DNA of 12,697 bases from Baffinella frigidus. Taxonomy: Eukaryota > Cryptophyceae > Cryptomonadales > Baffinellaceae. The DNA is taken from assembly GCA_026770585.1 (NCBI GenBank), contig MU646344.1, positions 649,467 to 662,163 of the forward strand. The letters are read 5' to 3'. Of the stretch, positions 7,121 through 12,697 are shown piece after piece; position 1 is the stretch's first letter, and each line of letters begins with the position of its first letter. Below the pieces are notes generated by a model, which had not been told where the DNA came from, made no database searches, and worked only from the letters and a program-made list of their open reading frames with translations. The position numbers and the translations under genes are program-made.

Positions 7121-7225
7121 TATCCCGTCAGTGACCAGGGGGTCAAAATTGACCCCCGACAGGTCCTAGGCAGGTCCTAGGGCCCTACGGTAGGGCGTGT
7201 GAGCCTCCTGGCCACTTGAGGGATA
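7121..7225 (-). mobile_element. Family 1 fold-back element, copy d (reverse orientation, different hairpin arm)
   Basis: On the minus strand it begins TATCCCTCAAGTGGCCAG and contains CCCTACCGTAGGGCCCTAGG, like copy a. Its other end, TATCCCGTCAGTGACCAG (7121-7138), pairs imperfectly (14 of 18). Next to that end is a hairpin GGGGGTCAA/TTGACCCCC (7138-7157), replacing the GGGCGAATATTCGCCC hairpin of copy c. Length is 105 bp with TA at both edges. Confidence 0.75.
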
Positions 7226-7309
7226 GTGCCTCGGATCCTTCGGCTGGAACGTGCGATGCATGTTTGCAGCGAAGGACACCGCCGTCTCTCCGAAGCGCCA
7301 GTGGCTACA

Positions 7310-7398
7310 AAAGGCCTCCACACGCCTCCAGCTGCGTGTCTATCCTCACACGGCGTGGAGAGCCGTGTAAGAGGGGTCCGAGAGGGTACGGGCCCGCC
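7310..7398 (+). repeat. Direct repeat of about 87 bp, copy 2
   Basis: Second copy of the 6795-6880 unit, carrying a 3-bp insertion after GAGAGCCGTG. It begins the C-rich repeat cluster that follows. Confidence 0.85.
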
Positions 7399-7420
7399 TC
7401 ACAAGCTAGTGTAGAGAGAC

Positions 7421-7735
7421 CCCCCCCTAGGCCTCAGCAGCGGGGCCTAGGGTAGAGTCCCCCCCCCCAGGCGGTGAGAGTGCCCCCCCCCTAGGCGGTG
7501 AGAGTCCACGAAGATCCGTCCACTGAGTAGGGTCCACTTATCGACATAAGTGGCCGATCTCTCAAGGGACTTTCCCCTAGGCCTCCCCCTGGGGTCAGGG
7601 GACTTCCCCCTAGGCCTCCTTTCCTCAGCAGCGGGGCCTAGGGTGGAGTGACACCCTCCTAGGCGGCACTCATGCAGTCGCCACAAGTGGCCGACCTCGG
7701 TCGCTGTAAGTGGCCGAGCTCTCAGGCGGCACTCA
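7421..7735 (+). repeat. Cluster of C-run plus CCTAGGC motifs and AAGTGGCCGA motifs
   Basis: A run of C followed by (C)CTAGGC or CCAGGC occurs about six times. CCTCAGCAGCGGGGCCTAGG is present twice (near 7432 and 7622). AAGTGGCCGA plus a CTCT-like tail occurs at 7548, 7685 and 7708, and GGCGGCACTCATGC occurs near 7661 and 7726. CCACTTA/TAAGTGG (7534-7540, 7547-7553) is a small hairpin. No coding potential was seen; 7736-7810 is GCGC-rich without a gene. Confidence 0.7.
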
Positions 7736-7810
7736 TGCGAGCGCGCGTGGTCTCGCGCGGGCTGTCCTCCCCAGTGCGGAGCGGCAGCGCGCGCTTCTCT
7801 CCGAGGCCCT

Positions 7811-8345
7811 GGTTTAGGGTGTAGGGTTTAGGATGTAGGGTTCGGGGTTTGGGGTTTGTGACTTGGGGCTTGGGGTATGGGGGTTAGGGGTAAGGGTTTA
7901 GGGTCGAGGGTTGAGGGGTTGGGGTTTAAGGTTCAGGGTTCAGGGTTTCGGGTTTGGTGTTTAGGGTTTAGGGTTTAGGGTTGAGGGTTTAGGATTGAGG
8001 ATGTAGGGTTTAGAGGTTAGGGTTTTGGGTTATGTTAGGGTTTATGGTTTCAGGGTTTATGGTTTAGGGTGTAGGGTTTAGGGTGTAGGGTTTAGGGTTC
8101 AGGGTTTGGGGGTTAGGGTTCAGGGTTTAGAGTTCAGTGTTGAGGCTTTAGGCTTGAGACTTCAACCTTTAGGCTTCAGGCTTGAGGGTTTAGGGGTTAG
8201 GGTTTCAGGATTAAAGTTTAGGGTGTAGGGTGCCAGGTGTCGGAGTTAGGGTTCAGGGTTTAACGTTTAGAGTTTAGGTTTTAGGGCTCAAGGTTAAGGG
8301 GCAATGAATCACCCTAAATGGTTGAGGGTTCATGGTTCACGGTTG
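7811..8345 (+). repeat. Degenerate TTTAGGG telomere-type array
   Basis: TTTAGGG, TGTAGGG, TTCAGGG and TTGAGGG units run across about 535 bp on the plus strand, mostly degenerate, with short perfect runs near 7960-7980. No other feature is embedded. Confidence 0.92.
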
Positions 8346-8889
8346 AGGTTCACCAGAGCCATGTCACGCGCGCGCCCAGAGAGAACGCGCGATTAACTGT
8401 GCGCTACGAGATTTTTAAAGCAACGTATAGGCCAGGCTTTTGGTTGTTGACACCCACTTAGCAGCAACCGGTGGCTTCACGAATGCAGTCCATCTACACG
8501 ATGTGTAGAAGAATCTTGTCCATTTGCGTTCTACGGGAGAGGACTAGATGGGTTCTTGGAGCCATTTCAAACACATCCTGCGGTTACTTTTCCGTCAAAG
8601 TCAATTAGTTGTGGGCATTTCTAGCAACTTTTGCCGATTTCAAGGGAAAATAATAGATGGACGCAGGGCGTAAAATGTCACACGAGCGCCCAGAGAGGAC
8701 GCGCGATTTCATCTCGGACCATACCAGAATCTGTCCTGATGAAAAGGCGTAAGATAGCATCATTTGATGCCTAAAATAGCATATACACCCTTTCCTTCCG
8801 CGTGGGGAGCCCAAGATAGCGGGACAGATTCCGTCTTGGTCCGAAATTAGATTCCACCGCACGCGTGCTGCACGGGAGGCTGCGCGGGA
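8346..8889. other. Spacer between converging arrays, with direct and inverted repeats
   Basis: A direct repeat ATGTCACxCGxGCGCCCAGA at 8361-8394 and 8675-8708 continues into GAxACGCGCGATT. Imperfect inverted repeats 8715-8736 and 8822-8843 (CGGACC...GAATCTGTCC, 18 of 22) enclose about 85 bp that includes GCATCATTTGATGC. The middle (8400-8640) is AT-rich with no recognised gene. An 85-codon minus-strand frame (8862-8605) lacks any recognisable feature. Confidence 0.6.
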
Positions 8890-9051
8890 ACCCTAAACCC
8901 TGAACCCTAAACTTTAAACCCTAAACCCTAAACTTTAAACCCTAAACCCTAAACCCTAAACCCTAAACCCTAAACCCTAAACCCTAAACCCTAAACCCTA
9001 AACCTTAAACCCTAAACCCTAAACCCTAAACCCTAAACCCTAAACCAGAAC
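8880..9051 (-). other. Possible telomere-repeat intron at the 3' end of the acidic-protein gene
   Basis: On the minus strand the coding frame ends TTTCAG|GTTCTGGTTTAGGG, a usable donor (GT at 9051-9050) followed by the array. A possible acceptor is TTCCCGCGCAG (AG at 8881-8880). Splicing would add about ten codons and stop at TAA 8849-8847. Without splicing the frame stops at a TAG inside the first TTTAGGG unit. The sequence alone does not decide. Confidence 0.35.
8890..9046 (-). repeat. Near-perfect CCCTAAA telomere-type array
   Basis: This is the most homogeneous array in the window: about ten perfect CCCTAAA units between 8935 and 9004, one C-to-T change, then perfect units to 9045. It is younger or better maintained than the degenerate arrays. 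It directly abuts the 3' end of a minus-strand coding region. Confidence 0.95.
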
Positions 9052-10817
9052 CTGAAACTGCGCGGCTTCCTCCTCGCGCTGCCCCCCCTGCTCCTCCTCC
9101 TCCTCCCCGCCACCCATCGCCTCCTCCTCCTCCATCTCGTCGTCGTCGTCCGCGTCATCCGCGCCCTGCACTCCCTGCCCCGCGTGGGTCACCAGGCCGC
9201 CGCACACACTATACTTCGGATTGGTGCAACGCCGCGGCAACTTCTCCCTACGCCCCACCACTTCCCCCGCCGTTAGTCCGACACGACGCGTCTCTCGCAA
9301 CTGTCGAGTTTGACACTGTGCAGCGTGAGCATGGAGAGAGAATAACCTGTGTGGGGTATCCCTGCGTGGGGTATTCCCAGCGGTCGCGGTCCTCCCTCTC
9401 CTCCTCCTGCTCATCGGCAAGGTCCTCGCTGTCGGCCTCCTCCTCCTCCTCCTCCTCCTCCTCCTCCCACCCCTCCCGCGCCTTCGTCTCCACCCCCCTC
9501 ACCCCCTCCCCCTCCGAGCCCCCCTCCTCCTCCACCTCCATCGCCACCTCCTCCCTCTGCTCCCCTTTTCCCGATCCTGGGGTACCCAGACGGTACACGT
9601 GAGCTATTATGCACGTGTTTCCACGAGTTTTCCAAGTCTGGGTCAACACTGTTTTCACGTGTTTCCCAGGCCCCAATTCAATGAAAGGGGGCTCGGCTGG
9701 GCCCGAATGGGTCGGGTCGGGGAGCTCACCCGTAGATTACTCCCATCTCCTCAAGAGTGAGGTGGGCTGTGGCCTTCGATGTGAGTGTAAATAAATGCAC
9801 CAAAGCACCATGACCACATCCAGAAAACGATTCCATGTTTCCAAAAAAACAGTTGGGTTTCGGTACTACCTTTCGGCTCCTCCTCGACGGGCTTGAGCTG
9901 GGTCCCTCCCCCACCCTCCCGCTTCTCCGATGCGGTGATCTTGGCCTCGGAGTCGAGGGGCGGTGCCATACTGGTCAACTGGTCGAGGGGCGACGGGGAC
10001 GGCGCGTGGCCCTCGCGCGCGGGACGCGGCGAGGCGTTGCCGCTCGGGGTCTGCGGGGATCTCCAAGTGAGTGGGGAACTCCGACGAAGTCACCCCCGAT
10101 ATAGATGGGATATCTTTTGGAGGGGGGTACAGGAAGGAACGCGTGTGGCCCTCCCAAGAGTGTTGTGGGCCTGACCGCGGATACCGGCGCTCAACTTGAT
10201 GGTCAAACTCTACTGGTCAAACCCTATTGGATTCTACCGCCACCACAAAGAGTCAGGGGGCACCGTCATGAATCCTTTTGCCTCATTTACTGCTTCACCC
10301 AACCTCTCACCATACGTCACCATTCTACTGACAAAATAAAAAAATTGAACCACGTGGGTGTAATTGCCCTAGACTCGCAGGTTATGAGTCTTAAACAAGT
10401 TGCAGGAACTCCACACGCTGGTTGACTGAACAGGGGTTGGGTAGAGGTGGTCAGACGGCTTCAAGCCTTGGCATGTCCCTCACACCTTGCCACGTTTTCC
10501 AGTAAACCTAACGAAAGACACGTTTGGCTCGGAGACACGGTTGCGTGTATCATTCATAGGTTATGAGTCCTGTGATTGCCCCCGCCATAACACATGGCCA
10601 AACCCGGTTCATCATGCAATTCAACAAAACACAATCCAACAAAACCAATTCGAACTCTTTTTCCATATTGGGGTATGGTGGGGACTTGGCGAGCCTTCTC
10701 AGGGACTTGAAGCTTGGTGTGCTCGGCCTCGACGTGCGACTCCCCTTTCGGCTCCGGCATCTGTCGGTGTTCCCCGCGGGTCCGTGCGAGAAAGAGAGGG
10801 GTGTGTGTGTGTGTGTA

Positions 10818-10860
<43 letters not shown>

Positions 10861-11214
10861 TAGAGAGAGAGCGCGCGAGAGAGGGAGATTCAAGACGTTT
10901 TTCATTCCACTTTCGCCTCCCAGCGAGTCTCTCTCGTTTTGTTTTGCTCCAGGGCCCAGATAATGTTGCGTGTGGTCCTGGTACAAGGTATCAATGCGTC
11001 AAAGTCCTTCACTCCCCAGCATCAACGTCACTCTCCAAATCCAGCAAAAAGTTGCACGTGCGGACTATGCTCAACGTGATAGTAAAGCGACTCACCTGCG
11101 GGGAGCGCTCGAAAGAGTGGTGGACGAACTCGAGGGGCTCGGCGCCCTCCTCTCCCAAGACCGAGACAGGCCACTCCCGCCCCTCCTCCTGCTTCTCCTG
11201 CCCAATCGCCCCGT
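9052..11214 (-). CDS. Putative multi-exon gene for an acidic, low-complexity protein (exons approximate)
   Basis: I do not recognise the protein. Coding-like minus-strand segments, 5' to 3': (1) about 11214-11096, GREWPVSVLGEEGAEPLEF then VHHSFERSPQ, ending at a consensus CAG|GTGAGT donor; (2) from 10760, ACCGACAG|ATG, MPEPKGESHVEAEH, same phase 0, 3' end unclear; (3) about 10050-9870, TPSGNASPRPAREG through EAKITASEKREGG to PVEEEPK, donor AAAG|GTAGTA; (4) 9766-9730, HLTLEEMGVIYG, donor GG|GTGAGC or an earlier GGA|GTAATC; (5) about 9576-9347, acidic, with a ten-Glu run and ADSEDLADEQEEER, donor CAG|GTTATT; (6) about 9300-9052, LPRRCTNPKYSVCGGLVTHA, then DDADDDDEMEEEEA. Segments 1-2 and 5-6 join in phase 0; the 4-5 phase is unresolved. 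Acidic tracts suggest a nuclear or chromatin-type protein, but that is a guess. It could also be two genes or partly spurious. Confidence 0.4.
9075..9140 (+). repeat. CTC/GTC triplet tracts (Glu/Asp codons on the minus strand)
   Basis: CTCCTCCTCCTCCTCC, CTCCTCCTCCTCC and GTCGTCGTCGTCC runs encode the EEEEE, EEEE and DDDD blocks of the last coding segment on the minus strand. Confidence 0.85.
9436..9467 (+). repeat. CTC trinucleotide microsatellite
   Basis: About ten uninterrupted CTC/TCC units. On the minus strand the acidic frame reads polyglutamate and the next frame polyglycine; on the plus strand one frame reads polyproline and another polyserine. Confidence 0.95.
10160..10690. other. 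AT-richer region, probably intronic, no feature recognised
   Basis: It lies between coding-like segments 2 and 3 of the putative acidic-protein gene. It contains CAACAAAACACAATCCAACA-like A-rich stretches near 10620-10650 and no domain in any frame. GTTATGAGTC occurs twice (near 10380 and 10560). Confidence 0.35.
10799..10886 (+). repeat. (GT)n(GA)n compound microsatellite
   Basis: A GT run of about 40 bp with one A interruption passes directly into a GA run of about 45 bp. It falls within the proposed intron 11095-10761 of the minus-strand gene, where it gives the CT/CA-rich tract upstream of the acceptor. Confidence 0.95.
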
Positions 11215-11370
11215 GACCCCCCTGCTCCAAATGTCATTTTCTCCGGTTAAGTCATTGGTGGACCTCGGGGAGAGGTTCCCTCTCATGGTTGAGTTATGCA
11301 CGTTGCAGTTACTCCCAAAAGAAGCTGGATGGACAGAATGAGCCTGGATCTGTGGAGGTGCGACGCCAAC
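11215..11370. other. Sequence upstream of the first coding-like segment
   Basis: TTTGGAGCAG immediately before 11215 could be a splice acceptor, so more 5' exons may exist. No clear start codon context or domain was found here. Confidence 0.3.
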
Positions 11371-11414
11371 TTTATCTCAGAAAACGAGTTCTAAAACTCG
11401 TTTTCTGAGATAAA
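11371..11414 (+). repeat. Perfect 20-bp-arm hairpin
   Basis: Arms TTTATCTCAGAAAACGAGTT (11371-11390) and its exact reverse complement (11395-11414) flank the loop CTAA. The inner boundary TTTA...TAAA provides TA at both ends, so this may be a minimal fold-back element. Confidence 0.9.
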
Positions 11415-11879
11415 ACTGTGTACGTGGTTCACGTCACACTAGCACGCTACACAACTATTCGGAATCCCCTGGTAGGAGGTGGAGTTGGAATCCACCCGGA
11501 AAATGCTCGTATGAGCGGCCGACACGGGGTACAGTAAGTGGCACAATGCGTAGCATGTGCGGCGCTGACGCTGGTTGTTTGGCAATAAATTGTCAATCTC
11601 TCTCGGAATCCCCTGCTCAAAAACTAGAGCCTGTGGTGAGACCGAACCTCCACGGCGAGGTTCACTTGGTAGCCAAAAGTAGTATCAGCTAACTAGTAAG
11701 ATCTTTGGACAGATTGAGAGCACACCAGATGCCCTCTCCTAGACCATGGAAGATGTTAGGAAAGATTCACTCATGTTTTTCCCGGATACGCCGAGTGAAA
11801 CCTGAACGGAAAAGACGGGACGGAGACACTTCACCGGGGTGAGCGTGTGACAAGGCGTGCGGCGCTCAGGGGTAACGTC
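11415..11879. other. Gene-free stretch
   Basis: Nothing coding was recognised. TCGGAATCCCCTG occurs at 11459-11471 and 11603-11615. GAACCTC/GAGGTTC (11644-11650, 11657-11663) forms a weak hairpin. A CACCGGGGTGAGCGTG motif near 11832 recurs in altered form around 12315. Confidence 0.5.
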
Positions 11880-11940
11880 CTTTAGGTCCTTTAGGTTTTA
11901 AATGCTCCCAACATATGCCAACGACACGCCCTTCCGTAGA
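11876..11940 (-). repeat. Inverted copy of the 54-bp CCTAAAGGA repeat
   Basis: On the minus strand 11930-11880 is identical over 51 bp to 2885-2935. The neighbouring CTTTCTACGGAAG (minus strand) also resembles CCTTTCTACAGAA, which lies upstream of the 3131-3174 copy, so the full unit is longer than 54 bp. Confidence 0.9.
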
Positions 11941-12005
11941 AAGGACTGCAGAGAAAGCATTTTTGCTCTACGGGGAACTCCGTTACAGCGTGTAAGTGGG
12001 GGGGG

Positions 12006-12029
12006 CAGGTGTGAAGTCCTTCACACCTG
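12006..12029 (+). repeat. Small hairpin
   Basis: CAGGTGTGAAG and CTTCACACCTG are perfect 11-bp arms around TC. Confidence 0.9.
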
Positions 12030-12121
12030 GTGAGAAGGACATGACCGACACGTAGACGAGAAGGACACTGAACGGGAAGGAGGAGAGAAACCTGGACGGG
12101 GTGTCTGTGGATACTACCCCG

Positions 12122-12198
12122 TGTAGGATGACCGGGGTGACTTGACAGTGTAAAGTCACTCCGGAGTGACTTTACAGTGTAACGTGACTCATCCTACA
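12122..12198 (+). repeat. Nested palindrome
   Basis: The outer arms TGTAGGATGA (12122-12131) and TCATCCTACA (12189-12198) enclose a perfect 28-bp palindrome at 12149-12176, centred on CACTCCGGAGTG. ACAGTGTAA is also directly repeated on either side of it. This fits a fold-back element with decayed middle arms. Confidence 0.8.
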
Positions 12199-12255
12199 TG
12201 TCCCCAGAGGGTGATCTGAGCGTTCTATGGCACTGTACCAACTTCAGATTGTGAA

Positions 12256-12310
12256 GGGTGTAGGGGTAAGGGTTGAGGGTTTACGCGTTGAGGGTTTGTG
12301 GGTTGAGGGA
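12256..12310 (+). repeat. Short degenerate TTTAGGG-like tract
   Basis: GGGTGTAGGGGTAAGGGTTGAGGG, then TTGAGGGTTTGTGGGTTGAGGG-like units. It is too degenerate to count as a functional telomere. Confidence 0.7.
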
Positions 12311-12342
12311 AACCTGGGCGGGGTGAGCGTGGGGGTCCTCAT

Positions 12343-12362
12343 CGCCTTCTTCGAAGAAGGCG
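12343..12362 (+). repeat. Perfect 20-bp palindrome
   Basis: CGCCTTCTTCGAAGAAGGCG has no spacer. No gene adjoins it. Confidence 0.9.
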
Positions 12363-12406
12363 TCCATCTCCTGGTTCACCCCCTGCCATCCTCCGCATCA
12401 GAGTCA

Positions 12407-12459
12407 GATCTCCTAAGCTCGATCTCCTAAACTCGAGGTGGGTGAGAACTCCTAAATTT
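12407..12459 (+). repeat. 14-bp tandem repeat
   Basis: GATCTCCTAAGCTC and GATCTCCTAAACTC are adjacent (12407-12434); a third variant GAACTCCTAAATTT follows at 12446-12459. Confidence 0.75.
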
Positions 12460-12697
12460 AGGACAGGGGTGAATGGCTATTGGAGATTGCCCATCCCACA
12501 CTCGGCCAGCCTCAAGCATGGAGAAAGCTACTCTTTCTCTCCTGGACCAGATACAGATGCTAGTGAGTTGAGGTCTGTCCGTTTGCGTGCTGTGAGCGAT
12601 GAAAGCCATCCCAGACCCGCGATGGAAAAAGGCAACGTGCCCTCGTCACGATGCAACCTATTCCATCCCCCTTCTAGCCGAGCCCCGCCGGCAGGCT
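12460..12697. other. No feature recognised to window end
   Basis: Mixed-composition sequence with only a 60-codon minus-strand frame of no recognisable character. Confidence 0.5.

Noticed and set aside
8890-9046. Terminal telomere (chromosome end)
   Set aside because: Non-telomeric sequence continues for kilobases on both sides, and arrays occur in both orientations, so these are interstitial.
9318-9684. Plus-strand proline-rich and serine-rich frames
   Set aside because: They are readings of the CTC microsatellite; the minus-strand acidic frame has better flanking sequence.
10055-10125. Minus-strand YPIYIGGDFVGVPHSLGD, reminiscent of the glutaredoxin IGGxFVGG motif
   Set aside because: Only about 15 residues look similar, there is no CxxC/CGFS active site in any frame nearby, and the neighbouring coding-like exon uses another frame. 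Most likely chance.
10563-11216. 217-codon plus-strand frame with VCVCVC and RERERE tracts
   Set aside because: It runs through the GT/GA microsatellite and opposes splice-site-bounded minus-strand coding segments. No domain was seen.
1-12697. tRNA or rRNA genes
   Set aside because: I looked for cloverleaf-like patterns and conserved rRNA stretches and saw none, though a covariance-model scan would be decisive.

Overview
The window looks like eukaryotic nuclear DNA, gene-poor and repeat-rich, of subtelomeric or heterochromatic character. The main evidence is many blocks of perfect and degenerate TTTAGGG/CCCTAAA repeat, the Arabidopsis-type telomere unit that also occurs in green algae and several alveolate algae. 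Two minus-strand gene models have GT...AG introns, and GC-rich coding patches alternate with AT-rich spacers. I see no prokaryotic operon layout, CRISPR array, rRNA or tRNA. A microalga is my best guess (prasinophyte-type green alga, dinoflagellate or chromerid); this is inference only.

Layout. 1-63 is a pure G run. 64-790 holds an interrupted 79-bp tandem repeat and three TA-flanked fold-back elements (237-340, 439-548, 652-786). 1255-2484 (minus) is the best gene: a multi-exon acyltransferase-like protein of the LPLAT/DAGAT, TMEM68-like group. Its first intron (2043-1944) is mostly telomere-type repeat. 2857-3174 carries a 54-bp repeat with a CCTAAAGGA core. 3224-4160 is TTTAGGG-type and 4711-5042 is CCCTAAA-type. 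A 606-bp element with terminal inverted repeats (5043-5648) sits inside the CCCTAAA tract, which resumes at 5651-5777 and 6125-6246. 6250-7735 is a mosaic of fold-back elements, hairpins and direct repeats. 7811-8345 (TTTAGGG) and 8890-9046 (CCCTAAA) form a second converging pair. 9052-11214 (minus) looks like fragments of a multi-exon gene for an acidic, low-complexity protein; its 3' end runs into the 8890-9046 telomeric array at a possible splice donor. 11215-12697 has hairpins and short repeats but no gene.

The most interesting themes are: telomere-type repeat inside a well-supported spliceosomal intron, with a second possible case; a set of about 105-135-bp TA-flanked fold-back elements that share CCTAGGACCT and CTACCGTAG modules, one of them caught inside a tandem repeat whose other copy serves as the empty site; and telomere-type arrays that twice converge on spacers of about 545-550 bp.
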